Below, in pieces: positions 1 through 7,542 of a stretch of 17,776 nucleotides of DNA. The DNA comes from a bacterium (GTDB lineage: Bacteria > BMS3Abin14). How positions within the stretch are numbered: the stretch's first letter is position 1; each line of letters begins with the position of its first letter. The stretch lies in contig JARGFV010000049.1 in assembly GCA_029210545.1 (NCBI GenBank), forward strand, positions 1 to 17,776, given 5' to 3'. The position numbers and the translations under genes were made by a program. The notes beneath the pieces are model-generated. The model had not been told where the DNA came from, did no database searches, and saw only the letters and a list, made by a program, of their open reading frames with translations.

Positions 1-77
1 TCAATGACTTACGGAGTGAGTCATTGATTTGGGCGCCCCGCGCGGGGCGCGTTGATGACTTTTTGCGAAGTCATCAA
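1..77. repeat. Left copy of triple-hairpin dispersed repeat
   Basis: Three consecutive palindromes are visible. Hairpin 1 (1-27) has arms tcaatgact and agtcattga. Hairpin 2 (33-50) is the perfect 18-bp palindrome gcgccccgcgcggggcgc. Hairpin 3 (52-77) has 10-bp arms ttgatgactt and aagtcatcaa around a 6-nt loop. The same unit occurs inverted at the other window end (17701-17776). It resembles REP/BIME-like extragenic elements. No transposase is nearby, so a contig break at a multicopy repeat is the likeliest reason it forms both ends. Confidence 0.85.
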
Positions 78-112
78 ATTTGGAAATAGGACTGCTTTTC
101 AGGAGGTTCTGA

Positions 113-1153
113 ATGAAAAAGGCTCTCATAACAGGCATTACCGGCCAGGACGGCTCCTATCTCGCCGAATTCCTGCTCTCAAAGGAGTACGAGGTCCACG
201 GGATCATCCGGCGGGCCAGCACCTTCAATACCGAGCGGGTTGATCATATCTATGTCGATCCTCACGAAAAGGGAGCGCGTTTTTTCCTGCATTACGGGGA
301 CCTGGCCGATTCGGGTCAGATCGACAACCTCATCTACAACATCAGGCCTGATGAGATCTATCACCTCGGGGCACAGAGCCACGTCCGTGTCAGTTTCGAC
401 ATCCCGGAATACACCGGGGATGTCACGGGGCTTGGGACAACCAGAATCCTCGAGGCGATCCGGCGGAGCGGGGTCGAAACGCGCTTCTATCAGGCCTCAA
501 GCAGTGAACTGTACGGGAACTCCCCGCCTCCACAGAGTGAATCGACGCCCTTCGAACCCAGGAGCCCCTACGCGGCGGCCAAGCTCTACTCATACTGGAT
601 GGTGGTCAACTACCGGGAAGGGTACGGCATCCACGCCAGCAACGGGATCCTGTTCAATCATGAGAGCCCGAGGAGAGGGGAGACTTTCGTCACAAGGAAG
701 ATTACCAGGGCCCTGGCCCGGATCCTGTCCGGAAAGCAGGACAAGCTTTACCTCGGGAACCTCAAGGCCAAAAGGGACTGGGGTTTCGCCCCTGAATATG
801 TCCAAGCCATGTGGCTTATGCTGCAGCAGGACGAACCCGGCGATTACGTCATCGCCACCGGTGAAACGTACTCTGTGGAGGAATTCCTTCACGAGGTTTT
901 TGGTTATGCGGGAGTTGATCCGGACAGGCATGTGGAGATCGACCGGAAATATTTCCGGCCCACCGAGGTGGATGTCCTTGAGGGAGACGCATTGAAGGCA
1001 CGCAAAACGCTGGGTTGGAAGCCCAAGGTCAAGTTCAGTGAACTCGTGCGTGTGATGGTGGACGCCGACATGGAGGCAGAGGGTCTCGAGCCCGTCGGCG
1101 AGGGTAAAAGGATCCTTGAGGAGAAGGGGTTCGGCTGGCTGGGGAAGCCGTAG
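113..1153 (+). CDS. gmd: GDP-mannose 4,6-dehydratase
   Basis: This 346-residue enzyme converts GDP-D-mannose to GDP-4-keto-6-deoxy-D-mannose, the first committed step towards GDP-L-fucose and related deoxysugars, in the cytoplasm. It is an extended short-chain dehydrogenase. The NADP-binding motif [10 protein letters not shown] lies at residues 8-17. The catalytic Ser-Ser-Glu stretch is in ASSSELYG (about 128-135) and YxxxK is Y153/K157. Length and the [15 protein letters not shown] segment (about 183-197) match the family closely. An AGGAGG ribosome-binding site lies just upstream of the ATG (about 102-107). It opens a gmd-fcl-manC-manB run, with fcl following after a 107-bp gap filled by short repeats. 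Identification is firm; the final sugar made depends on fcl, which is present. Confidence 0.97.
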   Translation: MKKALITGITGQDGSYLAEFLLSKEYEVHGIIRRASTFNTERVDHIYVDPHEKGARFFLHYGDLADSGQIDNLIYNIRPDEIYHLGAQSHVRVSFDIPEYTGDVTGLGTTRILEAIRRSGVETRFYQASSSELYGNSPPPQSESTPFEPRSPYAAAKLYSYWMVVNYREGYGIHASNGILFNHESPRRGETFVTRKITRALARILSGKQDKLYLGNLKAKRDWGFAPEYVQAMWLMLQQDEPGDYVIATGETYSVEEFLHEVFGYAGVDPDRHVEIDRKYFRPTEVDVLEGDALKARKTLGWKPKVKFSELVRVMVDADMEAEGLEPVGEGKRILEEKGFGWLGKP

Positions 1154-1156
1154 GCC

Positions 1157-1250
1157 AGTAATCAGTAGTCAGTAATCAGTAGTCAGTAATCAGATAGTCA
1201 GTAATCAGATAGTCCGAAGGTTTTCCCTCTGGAATCTGGAATCGGAATTG
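1157..1250. repeat. Heptad repeat array between gmd and fcl
   Basis: Units agtaatc and agtagtc alternate at 1157-1191, each exactly 7 nt. They are followed by agatagtc, agtaatc and agatagtc to 1214. A second mini-array (1230-1250) has tggaatc twice and then ggaattg. The 15-nt composite at 1185-1199 is repeated exactly at 1200-1214. The array starts 4 nt after the gmd stop codon and ends at the fcl ribosome-binding site. Confidence 0.9.
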
Positions 1251-1260
1251 GAGGTTTTTT

Positions 1261-2202
1261 ATGGAACTTAGCGGAAAGAAAATACTCCTGACCGGCGGCG
1301 ACGGCTTCCTGGGCCGGTTCGTCCAGAAAGAGCTGGTCAGGAACGGTGTCGATAAAAATGACATCCGGATCCCGCACTACATCGATAACGACCTGCGCGT
1401 GATGGAGAACTGCGTCGCGGCTGTGGAAGGAATAGACCTCGTCATTCACCTCGCGGCCAGCGTCGGAGGGATCGGGTTCAACAGGCGTAACCCGGGTGTG
1501 CTGTTTTACGACAACATCATCATGGGGGCCCATCTCATGGAGGCGGCTCGCCGGGAGGGGGTCGGGAAGTTCATCCAGATCGGTACGGTATGCGCCTATC
1601 CCAAGTTCACTCCGGTTCCGTTCAGGGAGGAGAGCCTGTGGGACGGCTATCCCGAAGAAACGAACGCGCCATACGGGATCGCGAAAAAAGCGCTCCTGGT
1701 GCAGGCGCAGGCTTACAGGCAGCAGTACGGTCTTAACGCCATCTACCTTCTTCCCGTCAACCTGTACGGCCCCGGGGACAATTTCGATCTGGAAGATTCC
1801 CACGTTATCCCGGCGCTGATCCGCAAATGTGTCGAGGCGAAAGAGTCCGGATCCAAGGAGATCACGGTCTGGGGTTCGGGTGAACCAACCCGGGAGTTTC
1901 TCTATGTCGAGGATTGCGCAAGGGGGATCGTCATGGCAGCGCGAGCCTATGACGGGTCCGAACCGGTCAACCTTGGTTCCGGTGTGGAGATCTGTATAAA
2001 AGACCTCGTCAACCTCATTGCCAGGTTGACCGGTTTTACCGGTGAGGTCATCTGGAACAGCGCCATGCCTGACGGGCAGCCTCGACGTTGTCTCGATACC
2101 ACAAGAGCTTCCGGCTTCGGTTTCAAGGCGCAGGTCCTGTTCGAGGAGGGACTGGCTGAAACGGTGCGCTGGTACAGCGAGAACAGGAGCCGTTTACGAT
2201 GA
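1261..2202 (+). CDS. fcl: GDP-L-fucose synthase (epimerase/reductase)
   Basis: This 313-residue member of the extended SDR family converts the Gmd product GDP-4-keto-6-deoxymannose to GDP-L-fucose by 3,5-epimerisation and NADPH-dependent reduction. Visible signatures are the Rossmann motif TGGDGFLG (residues 11-18), the GTVCAYPK segment with Cys111 at the place of the family's active-site cysteine, and YxxxK at Y138/K142. The family-typical N-terminal [10 protein letters not shown] lies at 63-72. GGAGG at 1250-1254 sits six T's upstream of the ATG. Its last four bases overlap the manC start as ATGA, which indicates translational coupling. Length is normal and nothing is missing. Confidence 0.95.
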   Translation: MELSGKKILLTGGDGFLGRFVQKELVRNGVDKNDIRIPHYIDNDLRVMENCVAAVEGIDLVIHLAASVGGIGFNRRNPGVLFYDNIIMGAHLMEAARREGVGKFIQIGTVCAYPKFTPVPFREESLWDGYPEETNAPYGIAKKALLVQAQAYRQQYGLNAIYLLPVNLYGPGDNFDLEDSHVIPALIRKCVEAKESGSKEITVWGSGEPTREFLYVEDCARGIVMAARAYDGSEPVNLGSGVEICIKDLVNLIARLTGFTGEVIWNSAMPDGQPRRCLDTTRASGFGFKAQVLFEEGLAETVRWYSENRSRLR

Positions 2203-3674
2203 ACGCCCTTTACGCTCTCGTCCTGGCCGGCGGTTCCGGGGTCCGCCTGTGGCCGGTGAGCCGCCAATTGGCGCCCAAGCAGTTCATCAACCTGATGGGG
2301 GAACTCACCTTGTTCCAGCAGACGGTCAAAAGGATGGAAACCAGGGTGTCGGCCGACAGGATGGTTTTCGTGACCTCACGGGAGCACGAGGGAGCGATCC
2401 GGGACCAGCTCCGCGGTTATCTCGGCTCAGGGCGCGCTGAAAAGGTCGTCGTTGTGGGTGAACCGGCAGGCCGTAACACGGCTCCGGCTGTCCTGCTGGG
2501 CGCCCGGATCGTTTCCCGGCAAAACCCCGACGCTGTCATGCTGGTGGCCCCTTCCGACCACGTCATCCTCGACTCATGTGCCTTCGCGGACGCCGTGGAT
2601 GAATCCATGTCCGCCGCTGCCAGGGGGATGATCGTGACTTTCGGGATAAAACCCACGAGGCCTGAGACAGGTTACGGCTATATAAGGATCGGCGACCAGG
2701 CCGGCAAGGTCTTCAAGGTCGACAGGTTCGAGGAGAAACCGGACGCGGCAAGGGCTGAGGTTCTTTCCAGCGACAGAAGATACCTCTGGAACAGCGGCAT
2801 CTTCCTTTTTTCCGTCAGGACCATCATGGAGGAGGCCCGGAAACACCTCCCGGAGTTGATGGACGCCCTGGACGGGATCGACCCGGGCGATCTTGCCGGA
2901 CTGGACGAATGCTACGGGAAGCTCCAGGCTGTTTCCCTGGATCACGGGATCATGGAGAAAACTGACCGTGCTGCCGTCAAACCTGTTTCCATGGGTTGGA
3001 GCGATCTTGGAAGCTGGGATTCCTACTACGAGATGAACGATAAGGACATGTTCGGCAACGTGGTCACCGGTGACGCCGTCAGTCTTGACAACGAGGGGTG
3101 CCTCGTCGCCGCCGGGAGCCGTTTACTGGGTGTTGTGGGGATGAAAGACACCATCATCGTCCAGACGGAAGACGCCACACTGCTCTGTCCCAGGGGCCGC
3201 TCCCAGGAAGTCCGGCGTGTCGTCGAGCACCTCGCGGGAACGGGACGGGCCGAAAGCATGATCCACCCCACGGTGGTTCGTCCCTGGGGAGAATATACGG
3301 TCCTCATCGATCAAGGCCGGTACAAGGTGAAGAGGCTCACTGTGGCCCCTGGACAGAAGATGAGCCTTCAGAAGCACGAGCGAAGATCCGAGCACTGGGT
3401 GATGGTGAGCGGGGAGGTCGCGGTCGTCAGGGGAGATGAGAACCTCTTGCTGAAACCCAACGAGGGGGTGACCATCCCCGTGGGTATGCTGCACCGGATC
3501 GAGAACCCGGGACCGGAACCGGCTGAACTCGTGGAGGTTCAACTGGGCGAGTACGTGGGTGAGGACGACATTGTCCGGTATGACGACGATTATGGAAGGG
3601 TTAAAGAAAGTCCAAAGCCCAAGGTCCAAAGGGGAAACCTTCGACCATGGAACGGGGAGCCTGAGGCGCGTTAG
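2199..3674 (+). CDS. manC: Mannose-1-phosphate guanylyltransferase / mannose-6-phosphate isomerase
   Basis: This bifunctional 491-residue protein makes GDP-mannose from mannose-1-phosphate and GTP (N-terminal domain) and interconverts fructose-6-P and mannose-6-P (C-terminal cupin domain). The pyrophosphorylase motif is [12 protein letters not shown] at 11-22, with FEEKP at 177-181 and YLWNSGIF at 195-202. The isomerase domain starts near RPWGEY (361-366). It carries the metal-ligand pattern Q391/H393, E398/H399 and H432. AGGAG lies 9 nt before the ATG, which overlaps the fcl stop. Residues after about 469 do not look like family sequence: from 3607 the coding DNA is a 7-nt repeat array and the stop codon falls in a small hairpin. 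The conserved protein therefore probably ended near YGR (465-467). Confidence 0.95.
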   Translation: MNALYALVLAGGSGVRLWPVSRQLAPKQFINLMGELTLFQQTVKRMETRVSADRMVFVTSREHEGAIRDQLRGYLGSGRAEKVVVVGEPAGRNTAPAVLLGARIVSRQNPDAVMLVAPSDHVILDSCAFADAVDESMSAAARGMIVTFGIKPTRPETGYGYIRIGDQAGKVFKVDRFEEKPDAARAEVLSSDRRYLWNSGIFLFSVRTIMEEARKHLPELMDALDGIDPGDLAGLDECYGKLQAVSLDHGIMEKTDRAAVKPVSMGWSDLGSWDSYYEMNDKDMFGNVVTGDAVSLDNEGCLVAAGSRLLGVVGMKDTIIVQTEDATLLCPRGRSQEVRRVVEHLAGTGRAESMIHPTVVRPWGEYTVLIDQGRYKVKRLTVAPGQKMSLQKHERRSEHWVMVSGEVAVVRGDENLLLKPNEGVTIPVGMLHRIENPGPEPAELVEVQLGEYVGEDDIVRYDDDYGRVKESPKPKVQRGNLRPWNGEPEAR

Positions 3675-3747
3675 CGCCGAGTTCCCATTGCCTCCAGCCT
3701 CTTGCCCATAGCCTGCATTTTTAAAACTTGAAACCTGAAATTTTAAA
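3607..3747. repeat. Heptad repeat arrays spanning manC 3' end and manC-manB gap
   Basis: Three sub-arrays have a 7-nt period. The first (3607-3634) has units aaagtcc, aaagccc, aaggtcc and aaagggg and lies inside the manC reading frame. The second (3686-3713) has four units ending in gcc every 7 nt (cattgcc, tccagcc, tcttgcc, catagcc). The third (3727-3747) has cttgaaa, cctgaaa and ttttaaa and ends 4 nt before the manB ATG. Confidence 0.88.
3662..3681. repeat. Small conserved hairpin containing the manC stop codon
   Basis: The sequence is tgaggcgc, loop gtta, gcgccgag. The GGCGC/GCGCC arms pair, and the manC TAG stop begins in the loop. The same 20-mer with loop acaa recurs at 6428-6447, so the arms are conserved while all or most of the loop differs. 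Confidence 0.75.
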
Positions 3748-3751
3748 CCGT

Positions 3752-5221
3752 ATGGATAATTCTTTTCCTTTTCATATCTTCCGCAAGTACGATATCCGGG
3801 GCCGTTTCGGGACGGATATCAGTCGGCAGGTCGCTGCAAGGATCGGGTACGCTTTTACAGTGCTGTGCCGCGAGCGGACCGGCTCCGGTTCCCCCCTCAT
3901 ATCGGTCGGGATGGACGCCCGGGTCCACTCACCGGCTGTCAGGGAAGCGTTCGCGGCGGGTGTCGGCCAGGCGGGCGGACGCTGGGTGGACCTGGGTCTT
4001 TGTCCCACACCTTTGGTCTATTACAGCGCGTTCACCCTGGACACGGACGGGTTTGCCATGGTTACGGCCAGCCATAACCCGCCGCCGGACAACGGTTTCA
4101 AGCTGGGGATCGGAAAGAATACGATCCACTCCGGGGACATAAAACAGCTGGGCCAGGAGGCATCCGGGAGCCCTGATCTTCCCGACACGTCCACCTTCGA
4201 ACCGGTCGATCACGTGGACATCATTTCCCTTTACCAGCGCGACATGGTGGACAGGTTTTCAGGGCTCGGGGAAAAGTTGAAAAAACTGGACCGGGCTGTC
4301 AGGGTCGTCGTGGACTCGGGAAACGGGACAGCGGGGGTGGTCGTACCACGAATCCTTCGCCAGTTATCTTTCGATGTGGTTGAGCTTTACAGTGAGCCGG
4401 ACGGTACTTTCCCCAACCATCATCCCGATCCGACCCTCCCCGAGGCGCTGCAGGACCTTACTGATGAAGTCGTCCGCGGCGGCGCCGATGTCGGGATCGC
4501 TTTCGACGGGGATGCCGACCGTATCGGTGTCCTGGACGAAAAAGGGCGGATCATCTGGGGTGACATGCTTCTCCTTATCCTGGGTCTGCGGATCATCGAC
4601 GAATGGCGCGGGGGAGGGGAGAGGGGCGACCCGCCCCTCGTGATCTCGGAGGTCAAGGCATCAAGGCTGCTCTACGACGGGATCGAGGCGGCCGGCGGCC
4701 GGTCCCTCATGTGGAAGACAGGGCACTCCCTCATCAAGGCGAAGATGAAGGAAACCATGGCCCAGGCGGCCGGGGAGATGAGCGGACACCTGTTCTTCGC
4801 CGACCGGTATTTCGGTTATGACGATGCCCCTTATGCGGCCCTTCGCCTGCTCGAAACCTATGTCGAGGCTCTTTCCACGGGCCGTTGCCGGCACTTTTCA
4901 GACCTTTTGAGAGGGCTTCCAGGGCTGTACAGCACCCCTGAGATCCGTGTTTCCTGTGAAGAGAGCGGGAAGTTCGACACGGTTGCGCGGTTTGCGGGAT
5001 TGCTGGCCGATCACCGGGGCAGCGGAAAGGAGCCGCTCATCGAAGATATCGTCGATATCGACGGTGTTCGGGTGTTGTTCACCGACGGCTGGGGGCTGCT
5101 GCGCGCAAGCAATACGGGACCTGTCCTTGTCATGCGTTTCGAGGGGACCGACGAGAAAACGGTAAGACGTTACAGAGGACTTTTCGACCGGCTGCTGGGG
5201 GAGGCAAAAGGAACGGTTTGA
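3752..5221 (+). CDS. manB: Phosphomannomutase/phosphoglucomutase
   Basis: This 489-residue alpha-D-phosphohexomutase (AlgC/ManB type) interconverts mannose-6-P and mannose-1-P to feed ManC. The phosphoserine loop is TASHNP with Ser107. The Mg-binding loop is DGDADR (252-257). The sugar-binding loop is GEMSGH (341-346). The phosphate-binding loop is RASNTGP (451-457). All four active-site loops are intact, as is the N-terminal FRKYDIRG. I chose ATG 3752 because the KYDIRG motif normally lies close to the N terminus. The in-frame TTG at 3728 is inside the heptad array and would add eight repeat-encoded residues. No clear Shine-Dalgarno sequence precedes the ATG. The name manB reflects its operon position; phosphoglucomutase activity is also possible. 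Confidence 0.94.
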   Translation: MDNSFPFHIFRKYDIRGRFGTDISRQVAARIGYAFTVLCRERTGSGSPLISVGMDARVHSPAVREAFAAGVGQAGGRWVDLGLCPTPLVYYSAFTLDTDGFAMVTASHNPPPDNGFKLGIGKNTIHSGDIKQLGQEASGSPDLPDTSTFEPVDHVDIISLYQRDMVDRFSGLGEKLKKLDRAVRVVVDSGNGTAGVVVPRILRQLSFDVVELYSEPDGTFPNHHPDPTLPEALQDLTDEVVRGGADVGIAFDGDADRIGVLDEKGRIIWGDMLLLILGLRIIDEWRGGGERGDPPLVISEVKASRLLYDGIEAAGGRSLMWKTGHSLIKAKMKETMAQAAGEMSGHLFFADRYFGYDDAPYAALRLLETYVEALSTGRCRHFSDLLRGLPGLYSTPEIRVSCEESGKFDTVARFAGLLADHRGSGKEPLIEDIVDIDGVRVLFTDGWGLLRASNTGPVLVMRFEGTDEKTVRRYRGLFDRLLGEAKGTV

Positions 5222-5293
5222 AACGCGATATTTCGGCTCTTCCGGGAAATGAGTATCCGCGAATCAGATCAAACGTCGAATGTGGATTTATCA

Positions 5294-5328
5294 CTGTGAA
5301 CTGTAAACCGTAAACGGTAGACTGCCCT
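5294..5328. repeat. Heptad repeat array abutting the ubiA-like start codon
   Basis: Five 7-nt units are present: ctgtgaa, ctgtaaa, ccgtaaa, cggtaga, ctgccct. The last ends 1 nt before the ATG at 5330. The sequence resembles the array at 12431-12479. The rest of the manB-ubiA gap (5222-5293) shows nothing recognisable. Confidence 0.85.
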
Positions 5329-5329
5329 T

Positions 5330-6193
5330 ATGCCATATATTCGTCTCCTCAGGCTCCACCAGTGGATAAAGAACGGCTTCGTGCTGGCCCCGCTCGTCTT
5401 TGCGGGCAGGCTTCTGGAAATGGACTCCGTGGTCCTGGCCCTTTCAGGTTTCACGGCATACTGCTTCGCCTCCAGCGCCACATACGTCTTCAATGACATC
5501 TTCGATCGTGATCAGGATCGCCATCATCCCTTCAAGTGCCGGCGCCCCGTGGCTTCCGGGGAGGTGTCCGTTCCGGCTGCCAATGTCCTCGGTGCCGGCC
5601 TTCTCCTCACATCCATCCTCATCGCCGCCGGGGTGGGGATCCCGTTTCTCTGGACCCTGCTGGCCTATCTGGCCCTCCAGGTCGGTTACAATGTCCTGTT
5701 CAGGAACATGGTCATCCTTGATATCCTTGTCATCGCCCTCGGGTTCGTACTCCGTGCCGTAGCCGGCACCTACGCCATCGATGTTGTCATCTCGCCCTGG
5801 CTGATCCTGTGTACACTGCTCATCGCCCTGTTCCTGGGTTTTGCCAAGCGCCGCCAGGAGATCATCCTCCTTGGGAAAGACGCCGTACAGCACAGGAGGA
5901 TCCTCCAAAGCTACTCAGTTCCCCTGCTGGACCAGCTCATCGGCATCGTCACGGCGGCCACCATCGTTTCCTACGCCATCTACACCCTTTCACCGGATGT
6001 GACGGATCGCATCGGGTCCCCTTACATGATCCTGACGCTTCCTTTTGTGATTTACGGCATTTTCCGGTACCTGTATCTTGTCCACGTGATGGAAAAGGGC
6101 GGCAGCCCAACCAGGGATTTTCTCACTGACGGCCCGCTGCTGGTGTCCACATTTCTCTGGGGCGTGGTGTCGGCTGTGCTGATATATCTTTAA
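5330..6193 (+). CDS. UbiA-family prenyl-phosphate transferase, DPPR synthase-like
   Basis: This 287-residue polytopic membrane protein most resembles decaprenyl-phosphate phosphoribosyltransferase. That enzyme transfers 5-phosphoribose from PRPP to a polyprenyl phosphate at the inner membrane. Evidence is the N-terminal RLHQWIKN, the metal/diphosphate-binding NDxxDxxxD at 55-63 followed by RHHP, and multiple hydrophobic helices ending in WGVVSAVLIYL. A conserved YSVPLLDQL lies around residues 197-205. The ATG is preceded by a heptad array with no visible Shine-Dalgarno sequence. No DprE1/DprE2 epimerase or arabinosyltransferase is present here, so the final product is unknown. UbiA family membership is firm; the exact acceptor and donor are inferred. 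Confidence 0.85.
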   Translation: MPYIRLLRLHQWIKNGFVLAPLVFAGRLLEMDSVVLALSGFTAYCFASSATYVFNDIFDRDQDRHHPFKCRRPVASGEVSVPAANVLGAGLLLTSILIAAGVGIPFLWTLLAYLALQVGYNVLFRNMVILDILVIALGFVLRAVAGTYAIDVVISPWLILCTLLIALFLGFAKRRQEIILLGKDAVQHRRILQSYSVPLLDQLIGIVTAATIVSYAIYTLSPDVTDRIGSPYMILTLPFVIYGIFRYLYLVHVMEKGGSPTRDFLTDGPLLVSTFLWGVVSAVLIYL

Positions 6194-6197
6194 GAGC

Positions 6198-6434
6198 AGT
6201 CCAAAATCCATCCACCTTCGCCATCCCCCTTCGTCAAGACTACGGAGGATATGGAGGCTTCGGTGGACATGAAGTCTAAAGTCCAAAGGGGATTAGAGCG
6301 GGCAATAGGCAATAGGCGAGAGGCTATAGGGAAGAGCAGTTGGCACGATGAAGAACACGGGCTTTTCAACCATTACCTCAAGCCCCCAGCCCATTGCCGG
6401 CCTTCAAAAAACATGGAACGTGAAACGTGAGGCG
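6198..6434. repeat. Repeat-packed gap between ubiA-like gene and DUF362 gene
   Basis: The 269-bp gap holds several period-7 stretches. They are agtccaa/aatccat (6198-6211), aagtcta and aagtcca (about 6272-6285), ggcaata twice then ggcgaga and ggctata (6301-6328), gcc every 7 nt (about 6380-6397), and tggaacg, tgaaacg, tgaggcg (6414-6434). The ggcaata block is the reverse-complement type of the gcc block at 3686-3713. A large fold-back (6211-6268) sits in the middle. Confidence 0.82.
6211..6268. repeat. Imperfect fold-back element
   Basis: Outer arms tccacc and ggtgga pair, and inner arms ccttcgt and acggagg pair with one G-T wobble. The centre is caagac. The rest of the stem is imperfect. 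It looks like a dispersed extragenic palindrome. It has no T-tract, so it is not a convincing terminator. Confidence 0.55.
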
Positions 6435-6447
6435 CACAAGCGCCGAG
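6428..6447. repeat. Second copy of the small GGCGC hairpin
   Basis: The sequence is tgaggcgc, loop acaa, gcgccgag. The arms are identical to those at 3662-3681 and the loop differs. It lies 3 nt upstream of the AGGAG ribosome-binding site of the DUF362 gene, so folding could influence that gene's translation. Confidence 0.75.
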
Positions 6448-6462
6448 CGAAGGAGAACGCAG

Positions 6463-7542
6463 TTGGAAAGATCCAAGGTCGTCGTGCTGAAAACCACCCC
6501 TGCATCGGTCGTTGCCGACTACGGTGAACTGATGAGGCGTGCCGGGTACAGGGAGGTTATCGATCCCAAGATCCCCACGCTTCTGAAGCTTAACCTGTCA
6601 TGGACGAAATATTATCCGGCGTGCTCTTCCCAGCCCTGGCAGGTTCACGGGGTCGTCAAGACCATGATCGACGACGGCTACGAGCGGGACAGGATCATCC
6701 CCATCGAGAACAAGACGGTGGTCACTGACCCGATCAAGGGAGCGATCAACAACAGGTGGATGAAGGTTCTTGACGAATATGGCCTGAAATTCACCCCCTT
6801 GCCCGACGTCAAGTGGGTCACGCACCAGTTCGCAGGGCCGCTGCTCAAGCTCCACGAGATCTTCCCGGAAGGGATCGAGATCCCGGAGATGTTCCTGGGC
6901 AAGAACGTCATTCACCTGCCAACGGTCAAGACCCACGGTCACAGCACGACGACCGGCGCCATCAAGAACTCTTTCGGGGGGCTGCTTAAAACCGTCAGGC
7001 ATTACGCCCACAAATACATGCACGAGGTCCTGGTGGACCTGATGATCATGCAGAAGGAGCTGCACCCCTGCATTTTCGCCGTCATGGACGGGACGGTCGC
7101 CGGCAACGGTGCAGGTCCGAGAACCATGCTTCCTGTGGAGAAGGACTACATCCTGGCCAGTTCAGACAGTGTGGCCATCGACTCGGTCGCCGCCTCCATG
7201 ATGGGTTTTGACCCCATGAGCATCCCTTATCTCAGGATGTGTCACGAGAGGGGATTGGGGATCGCCGACCCGGCCCGGATCGAGGTCGAGGGTGAGGATA
7301 TTGAAGGGGTCAACTTCGGGTTTACCGTCAAGCGCAGCTTCGTGATCTGGGGTGACCAGCTCATCAGGAAGGGGTGGCTGCGTCCCCTGGAAAAGATCCT
7401 TCTTCATTCACCGCTGGTGGCGTGGGCTCCCTTCGCCTCCAACGTCTACCATGACATATTCTGGTACCCGCTGATCGGCATGCCGGAGATAAGGCGGTTC
7501 AACCGCGGCAAATGGGGTCGGCTTTTTGAGTCTTACCGCTAA
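6463..7542 (+). CDS. DUF362 domain-containing protein
   Basis: This 359-residue cytoplasmic-type protein belongs to the DUF362 family, which has no settled biochemical role. The diagnostic stretch is HLPTVKTHGHSTTTGAIKN at 151-169, followed by SFGGLLK, with AVMDGTVAGNGAGPR further on. Many DUF362 proteins carry ferredoxin-like cysteine clusters; none is visible here. I chose TTG 6463 because AGGAG at 6451-6455 is 7 nt upstream. An upstream GTG at 6427 would start inside a repeat and a hairpin. It overlaps the next gene by 17 nt, so both are probably translated together as part of the glycan block. Any role in glycolipid metabolism is inferred from position only. Confidence 0.85.
   Translation: MERSKVVVLKTTPASVVADYGELMRRAGYREVIDPKIPTLLKLNLSWTKYYPACSSQPWQVHGVVKTMIDDGYERDRIIPIENKTVVTDPIKGAINNRWMKVLDEYGLKFTPLPDVKWVTHQFAGPLLKLHEIFPEGIEIPEMFLGKNVIHLPTVKTHGHSTTTGAIKNSFGGLLKTVRHYAHKYMHEVLVDLMIMQKELHPCIFAVMDGTVAGNGAGPRTMLPVEKDYILASSDSVAIDSVAASMMGFDPMSIPYLRMCHERGLGIADPARIEVEGEDIEGVNFGFTVKRSFVIWGDQLIRKGWLRPLEKILLHSPLVAWAPFASNVYHDIFWYPLIGMPEIRRFNRGKWGRLFESYR

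Noticed and set aside
1157-1214. CRISPR array
   Set aside because: Units are only 7-8 nt with no spacers, and no cas genes are present.
6427-6462. DUF362 start at GTG 6427
   Set aside because: The extra 12 residues come from the heptad array and hairpin; TTG 6463 has a well-placed AGGAG.
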